The position numbers and the translations under genes are program-made. From CADCTB01 sp036269435 (GTDB lineage Bacteria; Actinomycetota; Acidimicrobiia; Acidimicrobiales; AC-14), in NCBI GenBank assembly GCA_036269435.1, contig DATASA010000110.1, forward strand, positions 1 to 64,000: a stretch of 64,000 bases of DNA, in the 5' to 3' direction. Each line of letters opens with the position of its first letter. Position 1 is the stretch's first letter. Shown here in pieces: positions 7,852 to 15,369 of the stretch. The notes below the pieces were generated by a model, which did no database searches, was not told where the DNA came from, and was given only the letters and a program-made list of their open reading frames with translations.

Positions 7852-10302
7852 CTATTGCGATGTCGACTTCGTCAGGCTGACCCAGCGCTGGCTCGTCTGG
7901 CTGGGGTGCGGGTCGCCGAGCTTGACCTTGCTCGACATCCCGTAGATGCGGTACTGGCCGACGACCGGGATCACGATGTTGGTCTGGTCCTGGTTCACCA
8001 GGATGGCCATCATGTTGCCGGCCGCCTTCTGGTTGTCGGCCGGGCTCTTGGCGTTGTTGGACGCCGGCACCCACTGGGAGTCCATCGGGCCGAGCTTGGC
8101 CGGGGTGTGGGTGTCGTCGCTCGTCGTCGCGCACGGCGTGTTGCCGAACGGGAAGACGCCGCCGCCGTTGTTCTTGCCGATGACGCCCGTCGAGACGTCG
8201 TTCACCGGCGGGCCGATGGCGTTGGTGCCGTCGGCCGGGGCGAACCGGAAGTTCGTGGCACTGGAGCACGCCTGGCGCAGGACCGGGAGGAAGGCGGCGT
8301 TGGCGTCGTTCTGGTTCGGGAGCTCGAGGTCGAAGTCCCACATCGAGCTGTTGTACATCTGGCCCCGGCCGACCGTGCCGTCGGTGCAGGTGACGGCGCC
8401 GTCACAGGCGCCGCGCTCGGTCTTCAGGTCGACGCCGATGGTCTTCATCTGCGCCTGCAGCAGGTCGTACCCGGACTGGGGGACCAGGGAGATGCCGATC
8501 AGGTACAGCGTCAGGGGACGACCGGTCGTGAAGCGGGCGTCGCCGTGCCAAGCCCGGATCTCGTTGCTGGCGCAGGCCGTGTTGGCGCCCGGATCCTTGC
8601 CGCCGCACGTCCAGCCGTCGGCATCCAGGATGGTCTTGGCCTGGGTGGCGTCGGTCTTCAGCGGCGGCACCATGTCCTGGGAGGTCCCGAGGACGCCCGG
8701 AGGCGACATCCACCGGCCGGGTGCGGCGTTGCCCGAGTAGATCGCGCTCACCACGGCCTGGCGGTCGATGCCCAGCGAGACGGCCTGGCGGACCTTGGCG
8801 TCGGTGCCGATGTTGAAGGTGTAGTTGGCCGGCGTCGACGGGCCGACCAGGGTGAGGTCGGGCTTGTCGGGCGACGTCTTGACCACCTTGTTCACGTAGA
8901 TCAGCGAGTTCTGCCCGTAGGGGGCGCTGACCACCTGCTTGCCGTTGGCCTTGACCGCCTCCGTGTCGAGGGGGTTGATGTCGATGTCGAGGTCGTACGT
9001 GCCGGCCTGCAGGCCCGCGGTGCGGACCGCGGGGTCGGCGATGAACGTGTAGTTCATCCCGTGCACCTGGGCCCCCGGCGTGCCCCAGTAGTTGGGATAG
9101 GCGACGAAGGCCGCGGTGCCGCCGCCTTGAGGGGTGGTGGGCTGGTAGTTGACGTACTGGAAGGGGCCGGTCCCGATCGGCTTGCCGGTCGTCAGCGGCG
9201 TGGCGGTCAGGTTCGGCATGCCGAAGACCTCACTGCCGTCGGCGATGCCGCCGGTGCTGCCGTCGAGGTGGCGGCCGAGGTTGCGGGGACTGGACACCCC
9301 CGGCGTCTGCATGGACGCCGGGGCGGGCATGGGCTTGCCGGAGCTGTCCCGCAGGACCTCGACGATGGCGCCCTTGGGGTGCACGACCTGCTCGGGGAAG
9401 CGCAGGTTCTGCGTCCGGGGCGTGATGTCCACGGTGAAGTCGTCGATCTTCTCGACCGAGTCGAACCCGCACAGCGTCAGGTTGCTGGTGCAGCCGGCGG
9501 TGGCGCCGGGGAGGGCCAGGCTGAAGGCCAGGGTGTTCTCGCCGTCGGACGGCGAGCCGCTGAGTGGCTGGCGGTCGCGCCACGTCCAGATGACGTCGTC
9601 GGCGGTGAAGGGCTGGCCGTCCTGGAACGTGACGCCCTGACGCAGGTGGAACCGCCAGGTGTCGGAGCAGAAGGGCCGGTCGGCGACGTTGCCGCAGGTC
9701 GGGTACGGGGTCGGCGTGGTGGGCAGGGCCGCAGGCGTCGTTCCCACCCCCTTGACCGTGTTCCGGTTGGTGCCGACGGGGATGTCCTCCCAGCTCGCGG
9801 CCAGGCCGGGCTGGAGGGTGAAGTCGGAGCCCATGATGACGAGGGGCTCGTTCAGGTTGGAGTTCAGCGGATAGGTGAAGGCGCTGGACGAGTAGCCCGG
9901 GCCCGACCCGCTGTCGCTGGAGATCCACTGGTCGGCGTTGGCGGCGACGTTCACCGTGCCCGTGGCCACCGAGAACGCCGAGCCGGGCTTGCCGTCGGTG
10001 CCGCCGTTGAGGATGACGTCGGTGTCGGCCAGCGGGGCGGCGAGGAACTTGCCCGAGACGAGCTGGTCCATCGTCCCGTAGGTCCCGTTCTTGGCGTGGT
10101 ACGCGTCCTCGGCCGAACGGATCTTGCCGGCGTTGTCCTTGGTCGACGGCGAGCTGCTGCTACACGACGCCGCCGTGCCGGCGAGGACGACAACGCTCAG
10201 AAGGCCGACGAGCGGCCGCCGTCGGGCACTGGGAGCGCCGCCGTCGCCGTCGCCGAACTGCCGCCGTCGAATGCGCCGCCGCAGGCCCGATACGCGCTGC
10301 AT
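7852..10302 (-). CDS. peptide-binding lipoprotein (SBP family 5) with pseudopilin-like N-terminal insert
   Basis: Solute-binding protein of the importer, 816 aa, much longer than the usual 500-600. ATG 10302 follows a GGGGGG ribosome-binding site by 4 nt. An Arg-rich leader and hydrophobic helix end in TAASC; Cys47 is the probable lipidation site, so the protein is anchored outside the membrane. Residues 57-112 (KIRSAEDAYHAKNGTYGTMD and on) look like the C-terminal part of a type IV pilin/GspG pseudopilin and are not part of the SBP fold. The SBP_bac_5 domain follows (FTYPLNSNLNEPL, then WRFHLRQGVTFQDGQPFTADD and VRQAVSLGIDRQAV). Several Cys pairs are present in the mature part. It is first in the operon, ahead of dppB. 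The ligand is unknown. Confidence 0.9.
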   Translation of the reverse strand: MQRVSGLRRRIRRRQFGDGDGGAPSARRRPLVGLLSVVVLAGTAASCSSSSPSTKDNAGKIRSAEDAYHAKNGTYGTMDQLVSGKFLAAPLADTDVILNGGTDGKPGSAFSVATGTVNVAANADQWISSDSGSGPGYSSSAFTYPLNSNLNEPLVIMGSDFTLQPGLAASWEDIPVGTNRNTVKGVGTTPAALPTTPTPYPTCGNVADRPFCSDTWRFHLRQGVTFQDGQPFTADDVIWTWRDRQPLSGSPSDGENTLAFSLALPGATAGCTSNLTLCGFDSVEKIDDFTVDITPRTQNLRFPEQVVHPKGAIVEVLRDSSGKPMPAPASMQTPGVSSPRNLGRHLDGSTGGIADGSEVFGMPNLTATPLTTGKPIGTGPFQYVNYQPTTPQGGGTAAFVAYPNYWGTPGAQVHGMNYTFIADPAVRTAGLQAGTYDLDIDINPLDTEAVKANGKQVVSAPYGQNSLIYVNKVVKTSPDKPDLTLVGPSTPANYTFNIGTDAKVRQAVSLGIDRQAVVSAIYSGNAAPGRWMSPPGVLGTSQDMVPPLKTDATQAKTILDADGWTCGGKDPGANTACASNEIRAWHGDARFTTGRPLTLYLIGISLVPQSGYDLLQAQMKTIGVDLKTERGACDGAVTCTDGTVGRGQMYNSSMWDFDLELPNQNDANAAFLPVLRQACSSATNFRFAPADGTNAIGPPVNDVSTGVIGKNNGGGVFPFGNTPCATTSDDTHTPAKLGPMDSQWVPASNNAKSPADNQKAAGNMMAILVNQDQTNIVIPVVGQYRIYGMSSKVKLGDPHPSQTSQRWVSLTKSTSQ

Positions 10303-10386
10303 GATCCCCCCCTGCCGATGGACAGGCTCCATCCGGCGACGGATATCCTGCCACCCCATTCTCCGCCTTGCCCGGATCCGCGGCCC

Positions 10387-10427
10387 GCCCCGGACCGGGC
10401 TCGGCGACTGCCGGTCCGGTCCGGGGC
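10387..10427 (-). terminator. strong hairpin after the repeat-protein gene
   Basis: Inverted repeat with 12-bp perfect arms GCCCCGGACCGG and CCGGTCCGGGGC around a 17-nt loop, 16 nt past the stop of the secreted repeat protein (10443). It has no U-tract, as is usual in GC-rich actinobacteria. It separates that gene from the importer operon, which starts at 10302. Confidence 0.8.
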
Positions 10428-10442
10428 GACACCGGGCGTCTG

Positions 10443-11684
10443 TCAGGCGAAGTAGCCCTCGACGTCGACCACCACGTCGACCGAACCGAGGTTGTTGTAG
10501 ATGGACACCTGACCGTTGGACCCGACCGTGGCGATGACCAGGTTGGGGACGGTCTGGCCGGCGACGAAGTTCACGTCCGAGGCCAGCGGGACCTGGGTCC
10601 CGGTCGGGAACACGGTGAGGTAGCTCTCGGGACCGGTGGCCCCGGTGGCGGTCACGTTGAGGATCACCGAGGTGACGCCCGTCGCCGGGACACCGTTGAC
10701 ACCCGCGACCGTGAGGTTCAGCGTGCTGCCTGCGGCGAGCGGGGCGATGATGGCGGTGCCCAGCCCGGTGCCCGTGCGGGTGTCGAGGTCACGGGCGGGG
10801 GGCAGCGCGTCGTAGCTCGTGCCGACCGCTCCGGCCGCAGCCGTCGAGTAGTACCCCTCGACGTCGGCCACCACGTCGACCGTGCCGAGGTTGTTGTAGA
10901 TCGACACCTGCCCGGTGGCGCTGACCGGCACGATCACCAGGTTGGGCCGGGAGGGCCCGGCGGCGAAGTTGATGTTCGAGGCCAGCGGCACCGTCCCGCC
11001 GGTCGGGAAGACGGTGAGGAAGCTTTCCGGGCCGCTGGCGTCGGTCTCGGTGACGTTCAGGGCGACGGCGCTGACGCCGGTGGCGGGAACGCCGCCCACG
11101 CCGGTGACGGTCAGGTTCATCGTCTGGCCTGCCGCCAAGGGGGCGATCACACCACCCGTGCCGGTACCCGAGCGGGTATCGAGGTCACGGGCCGGGTTCA
11201 GGGCGACGTACCCGGAGCCCGTCCCCGTGGTGGCCGTGTAGTAGCCCTCCACGTCGACGACGACGTCGACCGTGCCCTGGTTGTTGTACAGGGTCACTGC
11301 GCCGTTGCTGCCCAGCGTGGCCGTGACCAGGTTGGCGACGGACGGCCCGGGTGCGAAGTTCAGGTTGGAAGCGGTCGGCTGTGTCGTGCCCGACGGGTAC
11401 ACGGTGAGGAAGCTGGGCGCGCCGGCCGCGTCGGTGGCCGTCACGTTGAGGACGACGGCGGTCGCACCGGTGAGGGGCACGCCGCCGGCGCCGGCCACGG
11501 TGAGGTCCCGCGACGTCCCTGCCGCGAACGGGGTCAGCGTCGTGCGGGTGTCGAGGATGCGCGCCGGGGGCAGGGGGACGTAGGTCGACGGTGTCGCCGC
11601 CTGTGCGGGCATCACCATGACCATCGCCCCCAGGCTCGTGAGGGCCGCGGTCGCGGCGAGAAGGGCGGTCAGGTGCTTCTTCAT
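10443..11684 (-). CDS. secreted three-repeat actinobacterial beta-domain protein
   Basis: Exported protein of 413 aa. A signal peptide (MKKHLTALLAATAALTSLGA and on) ends at about AQAA, residue 30. Three repeats of about 125-130 residues follow, at roughly 35-155, 160-285 and 290-413. Each runs ARxLDTRxG, then LTVAGVxGVPATGVxxVxLNVT, then SFLTVFPTG, NxNFAxGxxxPNLV and a closing GTVDVVxDVEGYY. This module recurs in cell-wall-associated proteins of actinobacteria, often beside amidase or peptidase domains; here nothing else is fused. ATG 11684 is preceded by GGAG at good spacing. Its function is unknown; a surface or adhesive role is inference. The repeats are close enough in sequence to recombine. 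Confidence 0.85.
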   Translation of the reverse strand: MKKHLTALLAATAALTSLGAMVMVMPAQAATPSTYVPLPPARILDTRTTLTPFAAGTSRDLTVAGAGGVPLTGATAVVLNVTATDAAGAPSFLTVYPSGTTQPTASNLNFAPGPSVANLVTATLGSNGAVTLYNNQGTVDVVVDVEGYYTATTGTGSGYVALNPARDLDTRSGTGTGGVIAPLAAGQTMNLTVTGVGGVPATGVSAVALNVTETDASGPESFLTVFPTGGTVPLASNINFAAGPSRPNLVIVPVSATGQVSIYNNLGTVDVVADVEGYYSTAAAGAVGTSYDALPPARDLDTRTGTGLGTAIIAPLAAGSTLNLTVAGVNGVPATGVTSVILNVTATGATGPESYLTVFPTGTQVPLASDVNFVAGQTVPNLVIATVGSNGQVSIYNNLGSVDVVVDVEGYFA

Positions 11685-11869
11685 AGGCTCTCCTTCGGTG
11701 GCCACCCGGGCGGGCGGCCGGTCGTCTCGCCGTGCCCAGGAGCATGGGCGGCCGACATGAGCGAAGGCTGGGGGACGACTGTGGGTCCCCGTACAACTGC
11801 ATGAGAGCCAGGTGAGATCGCAACCGGCCGGGCGAGGGTGCCCGACGCGGCCGGAGCCGCCGCCGACAG

Positions 11870-13051
11870 CTACGCGGCGGGCGCCTGCTTGGGGTGGGGC
11901 ATGCAGAGCTCGTCGTACTCGGCGATGACGATCTCGCCCGCGTCCGGGCCGCACGCGGGGCAGGCCGGGTCCCGGTTGATCTTGAACGTCCGGAAGGACT
12001 CCTCGAGGGCGTCGTAGGCCATCAGCCGGCCTATCAAGGGGTCGCCCAGGCCGAGCACCAGCTTGATGGCCTCCATGGCCTGGATCGAGCCGATGATGCC
12101 GGGCAGCACGCCGAGCACGCCGGCCTCGGCGCACGACGGCGCCATCTCCGGCGGCGGCGGCTCGGGGACCTGGCAGCGGTAGCACGGGCCGACGTACGGC
12201 GCGTACACGGTGACCTGGCCGTCGAAGCGGAAGATCGACCCGTGCACGACCGGGATGCGCTTGACCAGCGAGGCGTCGTTGACGAGGTAGCGGGTCGGGA
12301 AGTTGTCGGTGCCGTCGACGATCACGTCGTAGCCCTCGAAGACGTCGAGGATGTTGTCGGCGCCCAGGCGCACGTCGTGGGTGACGACGTTCACGTCCGG
12401 GTTGAGGGCGACGAGGGTCTTCTTGGCCGAATCCACCTTGCGGTCGCCGACGCGGTCCATGTTGTGGAGGATCTGGCGCTGCAGGTTGGACTCGTCGACC
12501 ACGTCCATGTCGACGATGCCGAGCGTGCCGACCCCGGCCGCGGCCAGGTACAGGGCGGCGGGCGAGCCGAGGCCGCCGGCGCCGAGGAGGAGGACCTTGG
12601 CGTCGAGCAACTTCTGCTGGCCGGCCTCGCCCACCTCGGGCAGCAGCAGATGGCGCTGGTACCGGTTGCGCTGGTCGGCGGTCAGGGTCCGGGGCGTCGA
12701 CCACGCCCGGTTCTCGTTCTTCCACTTGTTGAAGCCGCCGGCGACAGAGACCACGTCGGTGTAGCCGAGCTCGCCGAGGGTGCGGGCCGCGAACGCCGAC
12801 CGGGTGCCACCGGCGCAGTAGACGAGCACGGGCGCGGCCTTGTCGGTCAGCCGGCTCTCGACCTGGCTCTCCAGGTGGCCGCGGGGGATGTGGACTGCGT
12901 CAGGCAGCGCCCCCTGCTCGTACTCGTCCGGCTCGCGCACGTCCAGGACGACGGTGGCGGGGTTGGCGGCGAGGGCGGCGGCGGCCGCCTCGGTGTCGAC
13001 CTCGCGGATGGACGACTTGGCCTCGGCCAGCAGGTCACGGAAAGTGGGCAT
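11870..13051 (-). CDS. moeZ: rhodanese-MoeB/ThiF fusion (MoeZ-like adenylyltransferase/sulfurtransferase)
   Basis: Cytosolic E1-like enzyme, 393 aa, that adenylates and thiolates the C-terminus of small sulfur carriers (MoaD, ThiS or CysO type). Residues 15-115 form a rhodanese domain with active Cys79 in YCAGGTRSA. Residues 120-393 form the ThiF/MoeB domain with GAGGLGSP at 157-164, the catalytic-region DGTDNFPTRYLVND, and zinc motifs CYRC and CPAC. The domain order is the reverse of classical MoeZ, where the rhodanese domain is C-terminal. A -10-like TAGGGT lies at 13092-13097 (minus) and a GAGGA about 9 nt before ATG 13051. The gene is divergent from the next one. Confidence 0.9.
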   Translation of the reverse strand: MPTFRDLLAEAKSSIREVDTEAAAAALAANPATVVLDVREPDEYEQGALPDAVHIPRGHLESQVESRLTDKAAPVLVYCAGGTRSAFAARTLGELGYTDVVSVAGGFNKWKNENRAWSTPRTLTADQRNRYQRHLLLPEVGEAGQQKLLDAKVLLLGAGGLGSPAALYLAAAGVGTLGIVDMDVVDESNLQRQILHNMDRVGDRKVDSAKKTLVALNPDVNVVTHDVRLGADNILDVFEGYDVIVDGTDNFPTRYLVNDASLVKRIPVVHGSIFRFDGQVTVYAPYVGPCYRCQVPEPPPPEMAPSCAEAGVLGVLPGIIGSIQAMEAIKLVLGLGDPLIGRLMAYDALEESFRTFKINRDPACPACGPDAGEIVIAEYDELCMPHPKQAPAA

Positions 13052-13132
13052 GGGCGTCGATCCTCAGGAGACGAGCGGTTCAGACGTTGAAACCCTACCG
13101 CGCAGGTCGACATTCCCGTCGCGGACCGGCCC

Positions 13133-13162
13133 TTGACAGCGAGAAGGGGAATGAAGAACAAT
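13133..13162 (+). promoter_or_regulatory. sigma70-type promoter TTGACA-N18-AACAAT
   Basis: A perfect -35 hexamer TTGACA (13133-13138), an 18-nt spacer and a -10-like AACAAT (13157-13162). The ATG of the downstream gene is at 13171, 8 nt past the -10, so transcription would begin at or next to the start codon. Confidence 0.65.
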
Positions 13163-13170
13163 GAAACGGC

Positions 13171-13857
13171 ATGACCTCCCCCTCGATGCTCCTCTCCCCG
13201 ATCTGGAGGCCTTCCGTGAGCACGGTCTCGCTGCTCCCCACCGACGTCTCGTCCGTGACCGTCCTACCCATCCGCCCCTGGCCGGACGGGGTCATCGACG
13301 CCCTCGGGCACGATCCCCGTTCGGCCTACGTCGAGCGCTTCTGGCTCGGCATCCTCGGCCCGTCGACCACCTGGCTGCTCCGCTTCCTCGCCAACGGGCT
13401 GGACGCCGCGCCCGAGGGCTTCGACCTCGACCTGGCCACGACGGCCCAGGCCCTCGGTCTCGGCGGCAGGGGCGGTCGGCACTCGCCGTTCATGCGGGCC
13501 CTGTCGCGCTGCTGCCAGTTCGACGTGGCCGAGGCGCGGGCCGACGGGAGCCTGGCCGTCCGGCGCAAGCTGCCGCCGCTCAACCGCCGCCAGGTCGTCC
13601 GCCTGCCTCCGGACCTGGCCGCGGCCCACCAGTCGTGGCAGGACGCCCAGCTGCAGACGCCGGCCCACGAACAGCAACGGCGCCGGGCCCTGCGCCTGGC
13701 CCTCAGCCTGCTCGAGCTGGGCGAGGACGTGGGCGCCACCGAGCGCCAACTGGCCCGCTGGAAGTTCCATCCCGCCCTGTGCCGGGAGGCGGCGGCCTGG
13801 GCCGCCGAGCGCCACGCCCGTGCGCTCCAGCCGACCGACGAGGATCCTGCGGCCTGA
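13171..13857 (+). CDS. conserved hypothetical protein, 228 aa
   Basis: I do not recognise the family. The protein is soluble-looking and rich in Arg and Ala, with a central region DPRSAYVERFWLGILGPSTT, a Gly-rich turn (LGLGGRGGRHS) and a helical C-terminus with several Trp residues (RKLPPLNRRQVVRLPPDLA, LARWKFHPALCREAAAWAAE). The pattern could suit a small nucleic-acid-associated or winged-helix protein, but no motif proves it. ATG 13171 is chosen because a TTGACA promoter places the transcription start within a few nt of it; GTG 13216 is an alternative. It is convergent with folP, with a strong hairpin between them. Confidence 0.7.
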   Translation: MTSPSMLLSPIWRPSVSTVSLLPTDVSSVTVLPIRPWPDGVIDALGHDPRSAYVERFWLGILGPSTTWLLRFLANGLDAAPEGFDLDLATTAQALGLGGRGGRHSPFMRALSRCCQFDVAEARADGSLAVRRKLPPLNRRQVVRLPPDLAAAHQSWQDAQLQTPAHEQQRRRALRLALSLLELGEDVGATERQLARWKFHPALCREAAAWAAERHARALQPTDEDPAA

Positions 13858-13936
13858 TCGCCGGGCCCTGATCCGCCCGGCACAGGTCCCCCACCGTCCG
13901 CGGCGGGAGCTCCCACCTCCCGGCCCGCCGGCCCCG

Positions 13937-13970
13937 AGCGGCTCGGCCATACCCCCATGGCCGAGCCGCT
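13937..13970. terminator. bidirectional hairpin terminator between convergent genes
   Basis: Perfect 14-bp arms AGCGGCTCGGCCAT and ATGGCCGAGCCGCT around a 6-nt ACCCCC loop, midway between the plus-strand hypothetical gene (ends 13857) and folP (stop at 13989). It would serve both transcripts. Confidence 0.9.
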
Positions 13971-13988
13971 GGACGGGGCCGCGTTCCT

Positions 13989-14900
13989 TCAGCGCTGGTG
14001 GCGCAGCTCCTCGGGCAGCACCAGGTCCGCGGCCACCTCGGCCTCGCCGGTGAGGGCGTCGAGCACGGTGAGCAGGTCGCCGACCGCGGCGACGTCGTGG
14101 ACGCGCAGTATCTGGGCCGGGACGTTGCGCAGGGCGGCCACCGCGCCGAGCGTCCCCGCGTCGCGCCCCGCCGGCGGCCGCGCCGTGAGCGCCCCCACGA
14201 AGTCCTTGCGGGACAGGGCGAGGAGCACCGGGTGGCCCAGGGCCACCACCGGGCCCAGGTGCCGCAGCAGGGCCACCGACTGGGCCGGCGTCTTGGCGAA
14301 GTCGACTCCGGGGTCCACGACGATCGATGCCTCCGCCACGCCGGCCTCGGCCGCGACGGCGACGCGCTGGGCCAGGAAGGCGGCCACCTCGGCGGCGATG
14401 TCGGCGTAGAGCCCCGGCTCCTGGCGGCGGACGAGCGGCGGCGCGGCGGTGTGCATGACGACCAGGGCGGCACCCGCCGCCGCGCACAGGCGGGCCAGGA
14501 CCGGGTCCCGCAACCCGGAGACGTCGTTCACCAGGTGGGCACCGGCGGCCAGGGCCGCCTCGGCGACGGCCGGTTTGAACGTGTCGACCGACACGAGGAT
14601 CCCCGGGCATCGGGCCAGCACCTCCCTCACCACCGGGACGACCGCGGCCGCCTCCGCCGACGGCTCGGCCGGGGATCGGCCGGTGATGGCCGACTGCGCC
14701 CCCACGTCGAGCGCCCCGGCACCGGCCGCGACCAGAGCCTGCGCCCGGGCCACCACGTCTGCCACCGATCGGGCGCCGGGGTCGGAGAACGAGTCGGGAT
14801 TGGCGTTGAGGATGCCCATGAGCAGCGGACGGGCCCAGGTGAACGTCACGCCGCGCGCCTGCAGCGTCCCCCCGATCGCCGACCCGGCTGCGCTGGTCAT
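13989..14900 (-). CDS. folP: dihydropteroate synthase-like protein with divergent loop 2
   Basis: TIM-barrel protein of the DHPS family, 303 aa. DHPS joins p-aminobenzoate to hydroxymethyl-dihydropterin diphosphate in folate synthesis. Recognisable elements are MGILNANPDSFSD (28-40; usual NVTPDSFSD), VSVDTFKP (103-110), NDVSGL (125-130), VVMH (147-150), DPGVDFAKT (196-204), SRKDF (230-234) and RVHD (266-269). The normally invariant GGESTRPG of loop 2 is replaced by GAQSAITGRS (68-77), losing the arginine. The pterin-pocket and phosphate residues are otherwise kept. ATG 14900; the neighbouring divergent gene starts at 14924. It may be the only DHPS, a specialised paralogue or an enzyme on another pterin; the window cannot tell. 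Confidence 0.8.
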   Translation of the reverse strand: MTSAAGSAIGGTLQARGVTFTWARPLLMGILNANPDSFSDPGARSVADVVARAQALVAAGAGALDVGAQSAITGRSPAEPSAEAAAVVPVVREVLARCPGILVSVDTFKPAVAEAALAAGAHLVNDVSGLRDPVLARLCAAAGAALVVMHTAAPPLVRRQEPGLYADIAAEVAAFLAQRVAVAAEAGVAEASIVVDPGVDFAKTPAQSVALLRHLGPVVALGHPVLLALSRKDFVGALTARPPAGRDAGTLGAVAALRNVPAQILRVHDVAAVGDLLTVLDALTGEAEVAADLVLPEELRHQR

Positions 14901-14904
14901 GGAC

Positions 14905-14914
14905 CACCTAGGCT
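14905..14914. promoter_or_regulatory. possible back-to-back -10 elements between folP and the coiled-coil gene
   Basis: The 23-nt gap between divergent starts holds CCTAGG. On the plus strand TAGGCT (14909-14914) precedes ATG 14924 by 9 nt; on the minus strand TAGGTG (14910-14905) precedes ATG 14900 by only 4 nt, which is short. No -35 is evident. Confidence 0.3.
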
Positions 14915-14923
14915 GGCAGGCCG

Positions 14924-15355
14924 ATGGAGGTCCTGCCCACGCCCGACCAGGAGCTGGCCTGGCGGCTGGCCGCCGTCGAAGACCGGCTGGAGGCGATCAG
15001 CGAGCGGCTGGGCCGGCTCGAGACGTCGCTGCGCGAGGCGGTGGGCGCCGAGGTGCACGGCGCGACGGCGGAGCTGCGGCGGGCCATCAGCGAGCTGGGC
15101 CGGCGCCTGGTGCAGGACCTGCCCGCGGAGCTGGGCCGCCATCGCGACGCCATCGTGGCCGAGCTGCGGACGCAACTCGCACCGCCACCGGCGCCCCCGC
15201 CGCCACCGGCTCCCGCGCCCCCCGACCTCGCGCTCGACCCGCCGGTCGACCAGGCGGCCGGGCCCGACGACGTGGATGTCGTCGACGCGGTCCCCGACAC
15301 ACCCGAGGCGGCCGAGCGGCGGCGCGCCCTACACCGGCGCCGCCGGCAGGCGTAG
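14924..15355 (+). CDS. coiled-coil protein with proline-rich linker, 143 aa
   Basis: No known domain. Residues 8-90 are heptad-rich amphipathic helix (LAAVEDRLEAISERLGRLET and on), followed by a Pro/Ala linker (PPPAPPPPPAPAPP), an acidic stretch and a basic tail RRRALHRRRRQA. There is no signal peptide or membrane span. It lies 14 nt upstream of a glycosyltransferase gene on the same strand, so it may be an accessory or scaffold protein of the glycan region. The acid-then-base C-terminus could bind nucleic acid or membrane. Function unknown; the coiled coil is the only supported statement. Confidence 0.7.
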   Translation: MEVLPTPDQELAWRLAAVEDRLEAISERLGRLETSLREAVGAEVHGATAELRRAISELGRRLVQDLPAELGRHRDAIVAELRTQLAPPPAPPPPPAPAPPDLALDPPVDQAAGPDDVDVVDAVPDTPEAAERRRALHRRRRQA

Positions 15356-15369
15356 CCGGGCCCGCGAGG

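Noticed and set aside
13264..14907. 547-codon minus-strand open frame through folP
   Set aside because: A different frame from the DHPS motifs, with Gly/Arg-rich sequence; folP is the supported gene.
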